From Scytalidium lignicola (Eukaryota; Ascomycota; Leotiomycetes), in the NCBI GenBank assembly GCA_002812745.2, contig NCSJ02000125.1, forward strand, positions 1 to 64,000: 64,000 nucleotides of DNA. Direction: 5' to 3'. The translations under genes were made by a program, and so were the position numbers. A model generated the notes under the pieces. The model did not search any database, was not told where the DNA came from, and was given only the letters and a program-made list of their open reading frames with translations. Of the stretch, positions 24,117 through 36,251 are shown in pieces. The stretch's first letter is position 1. Each line of letters opens with the position of its first letter.

Positions 24117-25435
24117 GTTTAATAACGTAAAAAGATATAGTAAAAGGGTAAAGGTTAACAGTAAGTGTTAAAACAAGGGTTAACAAGTAGAGAAAGAGTA
24201 AGGGTTAGAGTATAAGAAGAGAGTAAGAGTTAGAGTATAAGGAGAAGATAAGAGTTAAAGTGTAAAAAGAGGGTAAAATTTGAATATAAGTAAAGTTAAT
24301 TAATAAATACTCAGAGATAAGTATATTTAAGAGTAAGACTAAGACAAAAGTAACGTTTAAATCATATAAGAGTTAAGAGAGTAAAGCAATTAACTGATTA
24401 AAAACAAAAGGTTAAATCATACAAGAGTTAAGAAGGTTAACTAGTTAATTAAAAACTAAAGAGTTAAATTATAAAGGATTTAAAAGTTATTGTCATAGTA
24501 TTATCATATATTACAAGTTAAACAATTAAGTTATAAAGGATTTAAAGGTTATAACTAAAAGTTTAATATTAAAAACCTAAAGATTATAAATAAATACAAG
24601 TAAGAGGGTAAAAGTTGATGATTAGTAAAAGAGTAAAGGTTAATAGTAAAAGAGAAGGTGAAAATGGACAAGTAACTACTTAAGAGTTATATTTGATATT
24701 TTTTAACAAGATATTAACATCAGGGTTTAAAACAAGATAGTTGATAATAGTTTACAAGTACTTAACCTAAGATGATTAATTTCCTTTACTTAACAAGGGA
24801 AATCCAGTATACACTAAAACTATAACTATAAAAANCAACGAAGACTATCAAGTAACTAAAGGTTATAAAGATTTAGAAAGTAACTTAAAAANGAAAGATA
24901 AAAGGTAGTTAAGAGTAAGTAGAGGACTTATAACTTAAAAGATTAATTAATTAAAAGCAAGCTTACAAATGAATATCAAAGTATATATACAAGATTTTGA
25001 AGAAGACTACAACATGATTAATAAGTGTATTAAAGTATAATATCAACATTAACCAACATGTCATTATTATTATATCTTGTTAATATTATAAAGATGACTA
25101 GTTCAAGACAGAAAAANGATTAATTAAAAGAGGATGAGCATTAGGACAAGAATAACATCAACAAAGACAATATATTCAATTTACAGTCAAGTTATAACAC
25201 ATATATTACAAGTATAATATATGTATAAGAATTGATGAAGGCTAACAGTTTGATCATCAGTTAACAGGAAAAGTTTCAACAGGTTAGTTATATATAACAT
25301 TGTTAATTGTAATTCTTATCAGCCTAACAAGGGATAAGCATAAGTAAACAGGTCAAACGCAAACGTCAGATGTTTAAAGAGGAATTAGTCAATACCTAGT
25401 TAAAGTAATAAAAGTGATTATAAAGAGTTAACATT
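24117..25435. repeat. AT-rich purine-biased block
   Basis: The plus strand is A/G-rich with near-tandem words such as GAGTAAGAGTTAGAGTATAAG around 24180-24290. No coding frame is readable. It may be the mutated N-terminal part of the helicase that becomes readable at about 25.4 kb, but I could not connect them. Confidence 0.4.
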
Positions 25436-25439
25436 TATG

Positions 25440-27760
25440 TTGAATTAAAGAGGATGTTTGGTAATAAAGTATGTTTTCGCAGATTATAAGAGCTTATGTT
25501 GAAGGTTATCATGAAGTACAAGAGCTTGATTTTGGCCGTTATGAGCATAAGAGTAAACAAGTTGTTAATGTTCTAATTGCTTACCAAAAGTGTTAAGTCT
25601 AGGATTATTATTATCATCATGCTGTTAGTATCATTATAAAATCACATAGTATAAAGATGTTAGCAGATAAGGATTTCCAACGTCAAATAGGACAGTTAAT
25701 AAGCACACATAACCAGTTAAATTATATTCATCATGCTAAAGTCAGCAGTCAACAAGACATTTAACAATTTCATAAATTACAAATAAGGATTAAATGAATT
25801 AAACTAGATTATGTTTAATAAAGTTTATTATATGTTGAATAACACAAAAGAATTCTGACTTAAGATATAATAGTTAGGCAATTTAGTAAAAAGAAGAATA
25901 TAAATAATATATTTAACAATTACATTACTACTTGATCAGAAAAAGGAGTTTATGAAGATTATAAGGATTTGTCTAAATAACATTTACACATTCCAAGCAT
26001 CAACAAGCTATTCCAACATCATATATTCAGTTATAAAATACAAAGAGAATGATAATGAACAAGGAGATATTGAAACCGTCTAAAAATTAATTAAGGAAAA
26101 GTTAGCTAAATATACAACACTAACTAAAGTTATTGTTTACAATAATAATATTAACAAGACTAAAGAAATATATAAAGCATTAAATTGTCATGTATATTAT
26201 CAGGATGTTAATGATATAAAAGTCAAAAAAGAGATTTAAGAAGTATAAGAAAGAGCAGATGAGTATATAATTATAACCATTAACGTATTTAGGTTAAGAA
26301 TCGATTAGTTAAATGTACAAGTTATAATTCATATCAAGTTAATTTATCAGTTGTAGAATTATGTACAAGAGAGTAAACAAACAAGTTAAGATAGATTACT
26401 TACTAAAGTATATATTTTGATGTTAGCCAGACAATAAAAAGCATTACAAAAGTGATTTACATAATTATAACTATTTAAACCAAGTTGTAGACTAATCAAT
26501 AAGTAAGATAAAGAATAAATAAAGAAGGTTAAGGTAAAGTAGTTCATCAATAAAGCTAAGTACTAATATATATATTTAGACTAGGAAATAGACAAAAGGT
26601 TAGATTAAGTAAGGTATAAAGATGAAGAATAACAATATGATGTATGTTAAGAAAACAAGGCAATAATACAAAGATTAAAGATGTAATAACAAGAGTTTAC
26701 AACAATAAGAAAATCAGGACAAATAATAAAGAATAAACAAGATCACTATATACAAACAATTAAAGTTAAAGCAAGTTAACTAGACTAATCAACCTAGTTA
26801 ATTCAGACAGTTCAGTCAGTCTAATCAAGTTAAGGTCAAGCGAGCTAGTTGAATGAAGAATGTAATATAAAGCAATAGCTAAGGCTAAGATCAAAGGAGT
26901 TTGAAAGTAATCCCCTAGATAAGAATAAACAAGATAATCAGATTAACATAAACAATAGAATTGATATTCTATCCAGTAACAATATTAGTAAATTTATCAA
27001 TTATCAAATTAATAAATTAAATATACATGTCCATGAAAGGTCAACAAAGAGTACTTTAAAGAGTATGATCAATTTCAATAGAAGATTCACAAGTAATTTT
27101 GGATTTAACTTAAAGAAAGTTAGTCAAGATTTACATTTAGGATACAATAAACAACAATATAACATTGATGATGAGAATAACCAAGATTAGTTGCCTAACA
27201 ATAACAATAGTAATAACAACTAATATAAGACAATTGAATATATTATAAGCAACAAATATAAAGACGTTAATTCAAGTAACATTACAGTAGTCAATTAAGA
27301 AGAGTTTGAGAATTAACAAGATTAACAACAACAATAATATTATTAAATCTAAGAGTAAATATAATATAAGAACTAAACAGTATAAGATTTAGAAAAGCAA
27401 TTGAGCAAATAAGTAAGAAAGTGCACATTATATTACATTTAACAACAATAAGGACATAACATTAATATAAACCATAAACATTCATCAGGAAAATGTCCAA
27501 ATAGTTTATATAAGATAGTAAATCAAGAGATTAAGGCATTAAAAGCCATTCAATTTAAGTAGTATACTAATTGTTATAAGTATAAAANTAATATAAAAAA
27601 ANTATATATATAATAAANGAGAAAAAACAAGAAGGAATATAACAGTTTAAGAAGGTTCAAGATAGGATATGCTAATATGAAGGGATTATACAAGAAGTAA
27701 TAATAACAATGATAATAATAAGGCTATTAGAAGTAATATAAAAGCATATATACAAAGATA
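25440..27760 (+). pseudogene. RIP-destroyed RecQ-type helicase
   Basis: A plus-strand superfamily 2 helicase recognisable through many stops and frame changes. Around 25790-25830 a MFNKVYYMLN segment corresponds to a DE-H box (motif II). YLTITLLL near 25900-25930 corresponds to the TAT motif. Around 26100-26425 the helicase C-terminal domain is readable (VIVYNNNINKTKEIYKAL; YIIITINVFRLRID; VQVIIHI; YVQESKQTSQDR, equal to the QESGRAGRDG motif VI). A Cys/His-rich tail (CTLYYI, GHNININ, KCPNSL, TNCYKCK) lies at 27420-27590. Large RecQ-like proteins of this kind are known in fungi, often near telomeres. The residue changes (D-to-N, E-to-K, G-to-S/K, R-to-Q) are those produced by G-to-A mutation. 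Boundaries are approximate. Confidence 0.68.
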
Positions 27761-28728
27761 AAGGCATTAAGCATATAAGGATTAGAAGGAGAATAAGTTT
27801 CAGAGGATAAGAAAGAGGTAAAAAAGAGGATGTTACAATGGTTTAAGAAAAANGGTTAAGTAAGATTTAATAAAGGCTAGTATATTATTACAAGTATTTT
27901 ATGATTTAATGATTAAGTTGGAGAAATAAGATCAAAAAAATTAAAAAAANCAAATAACAAGAAAAACAAAATAATAAGATAAGATAAATAAAATAAGTAA
28001 ATAGATTAATTAATTAATATACAAAATAATTTATACATTTTTAAAATTAAAAATTGTTTTTAAAGATTTATTTTTATTAAACAATGATTATAAGTATAAT
28101 TTAAAGTTAAATACAATATATTGAATATATTTTCAAAGTATTAATTAATAGCTAAATTAGAATATAACATTGTTAATCTGATTATTATAAAGACTACATA
28201 TTAAAGTAAAACATATATTACATCAAAAAAAGTAAAAAACATTTAATAATAACAAGTATAATAATAAAAGTTAAGTAAATAAAATATAAACAAATAATAA
28301 AAATTAATAATAATAAGGAAAATTTTAAGTAAAACTAATAAAANGGAAAAGTAAATAAGAGTAAAGTAAAATAAAAGTAAAAAAACATAGTAAAGGTAAA
28401 TATAAGAGTTAAAGAATAAAAAAAAGTAAAAGTAAAAGAGATAAATAAATAAAGATAAGGGTAAAAGTTAAGAAGTAAAGAAAGCAAAAAAGACTAAATA
28501 AATAAGGACTAAAGTAAAANGTCAAAGAGGTAAGACAAGTAAAAAAGCTAATACTAAAGTATAATGATTATAAGTTTATAAATTTTCGAATAGTCAACGT
28601 TAAAAGTAAATAAAGAAAGTCAAGTTATAAATAAAGGAAAAAAAATAAACAAATAAAAANTGTAAAGAAGGTATATAAATTTTTAAAGAAGAATATTAAA
28701 ATTCAAAAGAAAATTAATAATTATAAAC
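27761..28728. other. Extremely AT-rich spacer
   Basis: A-rich plus strand with several N positions in A runs. No readable coding frame or repeat unit was identified. Confidence 0.5.
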
Positions 28729-28953
28729 AAGGTTAAAAGTAAGTAATATAACCAAGGTTAAAGATAAATAACATGATCAAGGTTAGAGATAAGTAACATA
28801 GTCAAGGTTAAAGGTAAGTAACATAGTCAAGGTTGAAGATAAGTAACATAGTTAAGGTTAAAGATAAGTAACATAACTAAGGTTAAAGATGTATAACATA
28901 ACCAAGGTTAAAAGTACATGAAATGGTTAAGGTTAAAGGTGTATAACATGACC
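28729..28953 (+). repeat. 25-bp minisatellite, nine copies
   Basis: Nine consecutive 25-bp units, each starting AAGGTTAAAGATAAGTAACAT with small variation. They span exactly 225 bp and end at the abrupt transition to ordinary GC sequence at 28954. Confidence 0.9.
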
Positions 28954-29181
28954 ACTAGCAACGCTTCTCAGAGTTCTTCTACCAGCTTCGAGTATTCAGA
29001 AACAGCCTTCAGATCCCAGTTTCCGCGTTTCGAAAGAAGACCATCGCTTTGCACCGTATATGCCTTGTTGTAATGAAAGATATGCCGTGGACAAGCTGTT
29101 GGCTAGATGATTAACAAAGGAATATTTTTCTTGGGTGTTGCTTATATTATTTTTTATCTGGTTTAGGTCAACGTCAGGTAA

Positions 29182-31065
29182 TCAGATGAACATAAGTCTG
29201 TCGCAGAGGTGTTCGACCCTTTCAACTAAACGATGACTAAAGAGACGAAAGTCGGCCATAGATATGAAAGTGTCATCATAGTAAAGTATCTGCCCGTTGT
29301 CATTCCACCGTATCATAAACGAAGGTGTATTTGATCGAGCTAGCTTATGTCCAAATGCATGCAAGCTTTGAAACTCTCCCAATGGCGCGAGGGAGCCGAA
29401 TATCATAGATTTAAGGCGAATCTCGTTCAGCCGCTCCAGCTGACCATGTCGAGGCCGACGATTATAACCTATATAAGGGTATGTTCTGTATGGGAGGGCA
29501 AATCCAAGCAGTATGAGGTGTAGGATGTATATCAATGCAGAGAGGATTGGGGTATAATCTTTAGGGCGTCTGAATGTAGATCCATTCTCACTGAAGCCAA
29601 GGACGCCGGCGTAGAAGACTAGCAAGCTTGAATTTGGCTGGTTATTGGTAAAGATTTCTGTGCTGCAAAACACACAAAAGCGGAAGATGAGTTCCGCAAG
29701 CTTATCGGCTCTGAAGGTATTAGGGTCGCGATTTTCTCTATTTGATCCGGAGCGTAGGCCATTTCCTGTTTTCCCTCCACGATTATCCATCCGTTGGAAA
29801 AGATCTTCATCTGTGTTATTAGTTATTTGATCAAAANTTTTGCCCCTCCTGTTCTCCTTCCTTCCCTTCCTCCTTTTTTTCCTCTTCATCTTCATCTTCA
29901 TCCGTATTTTATTGTCATTGTCCTTATCATAATCGTCTTGTTTTTTTNCCATCACACTCATCACCATCAGCATGGTATGACCATTCCGCCCCGATATCTC
30001 AGCGATCTCATTCCATGCTTCATCTTCCCACACTAATCTTAATTGCTTCAATTGTGATTTGGTGAAGTGGATTCCGAGAGCTGACCATCGAATTGCAGAA
30101 GGTATCCGGTAGGCTCGAAAGCAGAAGGGCACTATTCTGACAAACAATCTCCGGTATCTCTGGCGGGTTGCTGCCCTACCTAAAAAACCGAAGGGTTTCG
30201 GGTAAAATCGATATGGGGATGCCGTGTTCAGCCAACAGAGAATTGGGTGACCTGTGTTAGACATAATCTCTTCACATCTGTCCAAGGCATAGTTGAATAC
30301 TGCCATTAGTTTCCAAATCTTTTGCCCATTATATTTTGGACTAACAAGGCGGATGTCTCCGTGCTCTCCTATCAGAAAATCTCGGTCGTGATGCCAAGCC
30401 CGGCCAACTTGACTGATTCTCACAAACAGATCTCGTCGAGCGTTTTTATAAACATCTCTCCAGCTTGTCCGATCCCATCCAGGGAGTCGTGAGCTCCAGA
30501 TCCGCTAGCCAGAATTCCCGATCATGAGCTGCAATTGATATATGCTTTCTCTCTTTGGCGAATAGCCTAAACGTTGACAGGATTTCGCAAGCTCCGGGAT
30601 GGTTCATTAGCTAGCGCTTCACGAACGATCCAGAACCTTGGGAGTCGAGATGTCCAGCTTTGAAAGGATGGTTCTTTGTATAGATTATCGGGATTTTTTC
30701 GCTGCCAGGATATTAGGAGAACAAGAGAACACATGGCGAGTTACCGTATCGAGATTGGTTGTTCGGCAGGGGCTGCAGATGAGGCAAATGTAGCCGCGGT
30801 AGATTTTAAGATGCGGATGGTGGCACGATTGATCATCGCGAAGAGGGAGAGTCGCCGGATCTAGGAGCTAGAGGGAGCGGATTAAGGTGGTTATATTCTG
30901 CTGAGACTCTGGAAGGACTCGATGTTTCTCCCACAAGTGCGAAGTGATCTGGGAACCCGATGTTGCTAAGGCAAAGCCGCATGGTTTACAAATCAGGGCA
31001 GGGCCTTCAGGATCGTAGACCAAATTGAGAGCACTTAACGTAGTTATCAAAGATACACTTGCCAT
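29182..31065 (-). pseudogene. DUF3505-type zinc-finger protein, broken
   Basis: Minus-strand remnant of a large fungal protein family with an N-terminal C2H2-like pair. The N-terminus (ATG at 31065) reads through CKPCGFALATSGSQITSHLW EKH, i.e. CxxC followed by HxxxxH. A stop and a frameshift near 30870 follow. The second finger (CxxC then HVFSC) resumes to about 30690. A WTSRLPRFWIVREAL segment lies at about 30600-30655 after another shift. The last 413 codons (30423-29182) are open and include GIHFTKSQLKQLRLVW, a Lys/Arg/Asp low-complexity linker with N bases, and the conserved block ending KLARSNTPSF...WNDNGQILYYDD...CDRLMF. As I recall, this layout occurs N-terminally to RecQ-like helicases in some fungal proteins. 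The helicase part is absent here, but a decayed helicase lies nearby on the opposite strand. Not strongly RIP-mutated. Confidence 0.6.
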
Positions 31066-33828
31066 TACGTTACGAACAAAGTCAAAGCAGAAAGACCAGC
31101 ATGGGAAGGTTAAGAGTGCGTCAGAACTTGATCTTTGCAGGAGTTTGCATTTTTAAATAAGAACAAATTACAAAGCGACACAACTACGTTGAAAAGGGTC
31201 CATTCGGGATTTTTGCGGCACGGATCGCCAGCACGCGTCGCGACCCTGAGCCCGACGCGATGGTCCTTGGGTTTAGTGGTAGGGTTGACAGGGCGTGCAC
31301 GGACGAAATTGGCGTATTCCGTCGGACTGCGGATCGGCATTTTTGCAGTAGGCTTCATTATGAGGAGAGCCAGGAAAGGCCTGACAAGTGCAGAGACACA
31401 GAACAGGTATCAGGACTATACATACAGAGATTTTTATTTGTTAGCTGGCAGAGAAGCAATTCTGTAGAGGAATGGCTTGTTTTCTGGAAACAAAAAGCAG
31501 GAATGTCTATATTAATAGTTGTACACTGCATAGCCGCCACTAGGGCGGTTGGGACAGTCTATGAATACAACAATAACAGCAGGATAGTAGTAACAGATAT
31601 CGACTGTGAAGATTGGATCAGTAAAAATTCGCTGTCATAAATCTTCTGGTAGATTTCTACTGCAAGAATTATATTGCTGTTTTTCGAGAAAATAATTTTT
31701 ATACTCCGTTTAAATATCGATTATATATTCTTATGGCTATATAATCACAATATTCAATAGAAATTTCCTCTAAAAGTGTTTGAGTAATATTATGGCGTCC
31801 CATGATTGTAAATAAAGCTCCGAATGTTGCTAAAATATTGTTAGATACAACCGCAAGTTTCAGTATATATCAAAGAATTGCGTTATAGACTCGAATATAA
31901 CTCGATAATATTTCAATTGAACCTTTAACTGTCAACCTAAGCTAAAAATTTACCAACAATGCCTTATCGCAAACTCAAACACAGCTAAATATAGATATTG
32001 GATACCAGCAATACAATTTATATACAGTTTAAGTAATCAAAATTTTACCGGAATAAGAAATTTGAAGTTGATAAAAATGGGTAGAAGGGGGCAGCTTATC
32101 TCGCTTGGGCCACATCGCAGTGTAGGCCAATGGGAGGCGAGTACAGGTAATCTTGGCTCTGGAAACCTTATAGAAGCTCCAGGTTCGTAGAGAACACCGC
32201 GCACAGGTATTAACTTTTAAGTCTCCATCCCGTGACAATATAGTAGTTCTCATAAAGACAACCTGCGCGTATCTCCTATAATCATGCCTGAGGCCATAGG
32301 GACTTGATGCCCAATCTTACTGTGACTGACCCCGCAGCGCCCGTCAGCCTCTGCTGTCGGACGTTGTAGTAACCGACATCCCTGCGAAGCGAAAAAGCTG
32401 ACGACGTCGACTCTATTGCAAAAATCTTGACGAAAAATAGTCTTGACACTTTTGTGGCTATCTAGCTGCGTACCTAGCATAGTCTATTTGCTGCCTCTAC
32501 GTTCCTCCCTTTAAAACTTGTTTATTGGCTGATTAATTATATGATAAGTGTTATGTACAGTAGTAACGTCTATTAGTATAAATTATGCGTTTTCTATTCC
32601 TTAACAGCGCGTTTATAACTTAAAACTTCGATAAACGTCGCCACGATAAGTTGTGCAAATCTCATTCGGTGATTCGCTAGGTTTTAGTAGTAATATTGGC
32701 GTTTTGTTACTCGCGGTCGAACGCGAGATTCTCAAAGCCTCTTTCTAAGCGGTCACTGCCTCTGCCCCCACTTGATTGCACGGCCCTCCATGGGGACGCC
32801 ACTTTCAGGAGGTGGATGGAGTCCATCGCCGTTATTGACCAAAACCCGAGTTACAACACAACCTTATCGCGCGATGTTGGCTGCCCTCCTTATTTTCCCG
32901 TAATTAGGGACCCCAGATTGTGCCATGATGTACCATCAATAACCCTGCTAGGAACAATGCATCAGATCTACCCCGGGTTTGAAAACCGGAGTGGAGAATT
33001 CTGCAGGTTGGGCAGAGAGACCCGCCAGGGCAAGGCCAAGGTTGAACTCCCCGACCACACCATCTTGTACCTTACGTACAAATTTTCACCACTAACGGCC
33101 GGAGACTTTCCACATGGGAACGATGAGATACGGTACTCCGACAGAGACTAGCTCACCCTGCCCCTGAATATGGCATTTGCAAAGTTTTATCCCGAGCGTT
33201 AGCTCATACCGCATATGTGTATAGGTCCCTATGGCGTCTTTTGCCAAGGGCCGAGATTCCACCATCAAAGCACTACCAAAAGCCTCGGCACTTACCGTTC
33301 GAGGTTCTTTCTGACCCGCCTCCTGAACTCTGGAATCTCGGCATACCGTGCGCAGGGTATGTATGAAGTTCTTGCCTCTTATGGTCTTATCTGTCCCGGG
33401 AATTGGGAAACCTAATCAGACGAGGAAATATAGGAATGTCGACGAGGTGGTCAATCTCAGTTAAAATTACGTTCTTGCGTGGCAAAAACGTAGTCGACAC
33501 TTTGGAAGAGGAGGGCCAGACTCTCTGGGGCTTGGGGACTACCTGTTTGGCGCTGCCCCTCGATATGAACACGGCTGATGGTGGTCTTGTGCACTGACAT
33601 TCAGTCCCTTCATACTTTTCATCCCTCCAGCTTCTTAAACAAGCCACAGGATGAACAACCATACAGGACTACACATGTCGTTGCCCATATGGGCTTTCAT
33701 TCGCTTTTTGTCCAAGAATTTTATTCATTCAACAGCTTGATTACAGCCTTTTCGCTCATTTTAGAGAAGCATCCCCGAGACATGGCTGAGAAGCTTTGAT
33801 ATGCCTTATGGCTAGGTAGTGGTTATAC
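31066..33828. other. 2.8 kb without a supported gene
   Basis: Mixed composition. Several open frames overlap on both strands (for example 31135-31467 +, 32696-33151 +, 33387-33662 -). None has a recognisable domain, intron pattern or homology that I can name. 31640-32030 and 32480-32640 are AT-rich. A gene remnant at about 32.7-33.8 kb cannot be excluded. Confidence 0.35.
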
Positions 33829-33948
33829 ATGTGCAGTCACAGATGCAACTTCCACATAAGGCCCCGCTCCTCTCCTACCCGCTCTCACTTATCTCTGGTC
33901 TCTTTCCTGAATGCTTTTTTTCACCAGTCACATCACTCACAAGCAATC

Positions 33949-35105
33949 ATGTCGTCTACTGTTCCCGTCTACTTTGAGGAGAGTTGGGCGATCCTGAGTA
34001 GTCTTTCTCTGGTGGATGTATTGTTCGGATTGATGGTCGTAGGTATCACGAGAGTTTCTCCCATTTCTCTCGTTCCAATCATCACTTCTGCAGGAGGAGC
34101 TATCGCAAATGGGCTTTGTTATTATGTTTTCTATGCAGATTATCCGAAGACAGGGACAGTCGTTGCTGGTGTTGTGGCAGATATAACTTGGTTGGTATGT
34201 TTTCTCTTTCTTGTCCTATGAGATATGAGGATAAAGCAAATAAAGATACTTACATATATTACCACAGATTCAAGAAGCTGGCATGTCTTTCTACAGCTAC
34301 ATCATCCTGACCCGCGTCTTCGCATACCGAGAACGTATCATCTTCATGTGGATCTTCTGGTCCATGATCTTAGTTATCACCGCCATCCGTATAGTTATTC
34401 TACAAACTAGAGCGCGAGTTATCATAAATAACGACGACACTCTACAAACACTCATCGTCCGCCTCCATTGCGGCTACTTCGCCTCCATCGCACTACTCGA
34501 ATGTGTCTCCGCATTCTTTCTCCTAAGGAAATTCGCCGTAGCGAAGAAGGAGAGCAGGGAGGCGGCAAGTATAAGTGGCTTGTTTGGTTATTTAATGAAA
34601 AGCACTGAGATCAGGGTTAGTATACTGGCAGTTATTGGGTTTAGTCGAGCTGTTACGTATAATTTTCGCACGGGGGCAGCAGCTACTTCAGTTGCTACTC
34701 AGGTGGACTCCTATTCTTACTGCAACTAACCATTTAGCTTTGCAAAAATTTAGCTAATCACCTACTCTTAGCATTGACATCCTCGCTTCGAAATATGTTC
34801 TCTCCTCCCGATCAGACTACAACAATTCCTCCTCAGGTCGCAATCACCGTAGCAATCCAACGCAAACTTTCCGCACTCGCAAAGGTGACACTGAAATCGG
34901 GCTATACTCCATCAACCCTGTCGAAACGAGAGTCGATGCTAATGCTGGACCATCGAGTTCGCAAGAGAGGATTGTTGAAGACGTGCAATCGGCTGCGGCG
35001 ACGCTGGATGGGGAGGAGAGATATTCGGAACGAGATAGGGATAGGGATGGGCATGGGGCTATTACGAAGACGGTTGAGTTTGAGTTTCACGAACATCGTG
35101 TGTGA
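33949..35105 (+). CDS. Fungal multi-pass integral membrane protein
   Basis: Predicted polytopic membrane protein of a Leotiomycetes-type family, function unknown. Exon 1 is 33949-34194 (start in a CAATCATGTCG context after a CT-rich leader). Intron 1 is 34195-34267 (GTATGT..ACCACAG), in phase. Exon 2 from 34268 encodes IQEAGMSFYSYIILTRVF and several hydrophobic helices. The C-terminal part reads IDILASKYVL (about 34772) followed by a hydrophilic Ser/Asn/Arg tail ending HEHRV at 35105. The junction between exon 2 (near 34650-34710) and that tail is unresolved. The obvious donor GTGGAC at 34701 would be out of phase with the acceptor at 34770. A phase-compatible GTATAA donor near 34656 would delete about 20 residues, so either the splice model or a frameshift needs attention. 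Six to seven transmembrane helices are likely. Confidence 0.65.
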
Positions 35106-35285
35106 GATTAGAAGCTGAAACTAACGCACTGTCATATTCTATATCGGCCTGTTTTTTTTTTCGGCTGCGCAACACCTTTTTTTTTTTCAAAGGTTAAAGA
35201 TCAGATAAATTAATATAACTAAGTTTAATTTTTAAAAAATCCAAATTAACACAAATTAAATTAAATTAAACTAAAATACTAAATA
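35106..35285. terminator. Convergent 3' region with T-rich tracts
   Basis: The 3' ends of the membrane-protein gene (+) and the pogo-type frame (-) face each other here. The segment has two long T runs and AT-rich sequence compatible with polyadenylation signals on both strands. No precise site can be called. Confidence 0.3.
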
Positions 35286-35825
35286 CTAAGAAATTAATTC
35301 CGAACCCTGCTCCTTATACAAAGCAGGCTCACCTACTACACCACGAGGAAGCTCCTTAATTGCCGTCTTCCTGAGTCTTTCACTTACACGCCACGCTACC
35401 CATGCAGCTTTTTGTTCCTTCTTCTCCTTATTAGCTGTTTGACGGAGCATTCGAGCCTCCTTATTCGCTGCCTTTTTCGCTGTTTTGCATTCTTTCTCTC
35501 GAATGATTGATTGTGCATATTCAGCTGTTAGTTCTCCTTTTTGAACTCTCTTTCGGTTTGACGGCTTTTTGGCTATAACCTGTTCTATCCTTTGATATGC
35601 TAGATCTCGCTCCACTGTAGCAAGGTGCCCTTCATCTAATGCTCTTTGGACTCCTCGCTGAAAAGAATCAAACTTGCGCTGAGATGGAGAACTGAGTAAT
35701 TCCATAACCTTCGGTCCTAATTGATCAAGTTGATACTGAACTTGTCGAATAGTTTGAGGTGTTCCTGGCTTAGGCAATTCAGGCTCTTTCAGCTTCTTTG
35801 CATCCTTCTTTGCATATTTGGCCAT
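35286..35825 (-). pseudogene. C-terminal tail of a pogo/Fot-type transposase
   Basis: A 179-codon minus-strand frame with its own ATG. It matches in style the Lys/Arg/Gln-rich tail that follows the DDE domain in fungal pogo-like (Fot1/Tc1-mariner) transposases: TPQTIRQVQYQLDQL, then SPSQRKFDSFQRGVQRAL, then a helical Lys-rich stretch. The DDE catalytic domain and the CENP-B-like DNA-binding domain are absent upstream (35826-36060). No terminal inverted repeats were found. It is therefore a solitary fragment, possibly still translatable. The assignment rests on recalled family resemblance. Confidence 0.5.
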
Positions 35826-36251
35826 GAGCTTAAAAACAAGCTTTTTCTCATGAGGAGCAAGTCTAAGAACTCCATCGTAGAACCACGTTGACTAGATAGA
35901 TACCAGGAAAAGAAACCTTGTGCATTCCTCGTACCACAATTTCTACTACTGTACAGTAGACAACACGTTATCGTGTGAAAAAACAAAAAACCTTTTCATC
36001 TTTCAACATCGCAAAACCTGCCCAGTCCGTGAAATATCTCTAAAAAACAAAAAANGATAAATAACATGAACACTACAAAAATATCCACTGCTCAAAATAG
36101 CAGGACTAACGATATGATTTGAAAATTTTGACGAATATCCGCCCTAGCCCTTTGTGGTATATATAAAAGGTCGCCTACTCTAATATAAGAATCTTTTCCC
36201 TCTCCTCTCCCAACACCAACACCAACACTAAATACGACGCCAGGCTAATAT

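Noticed and set aside
28729..28953. Possible CRISPR array
   Set aside because: Units are contiguous 25-bp tandem repeats without unique spacers, in a eukaryotic genome. It is a minisatellite.
31110..33662. Set of 60-150 codon frames on both strands
   Set aside because: No domains, no consistent splice pattern, mutually overlapping. I cannot support any as a gene.
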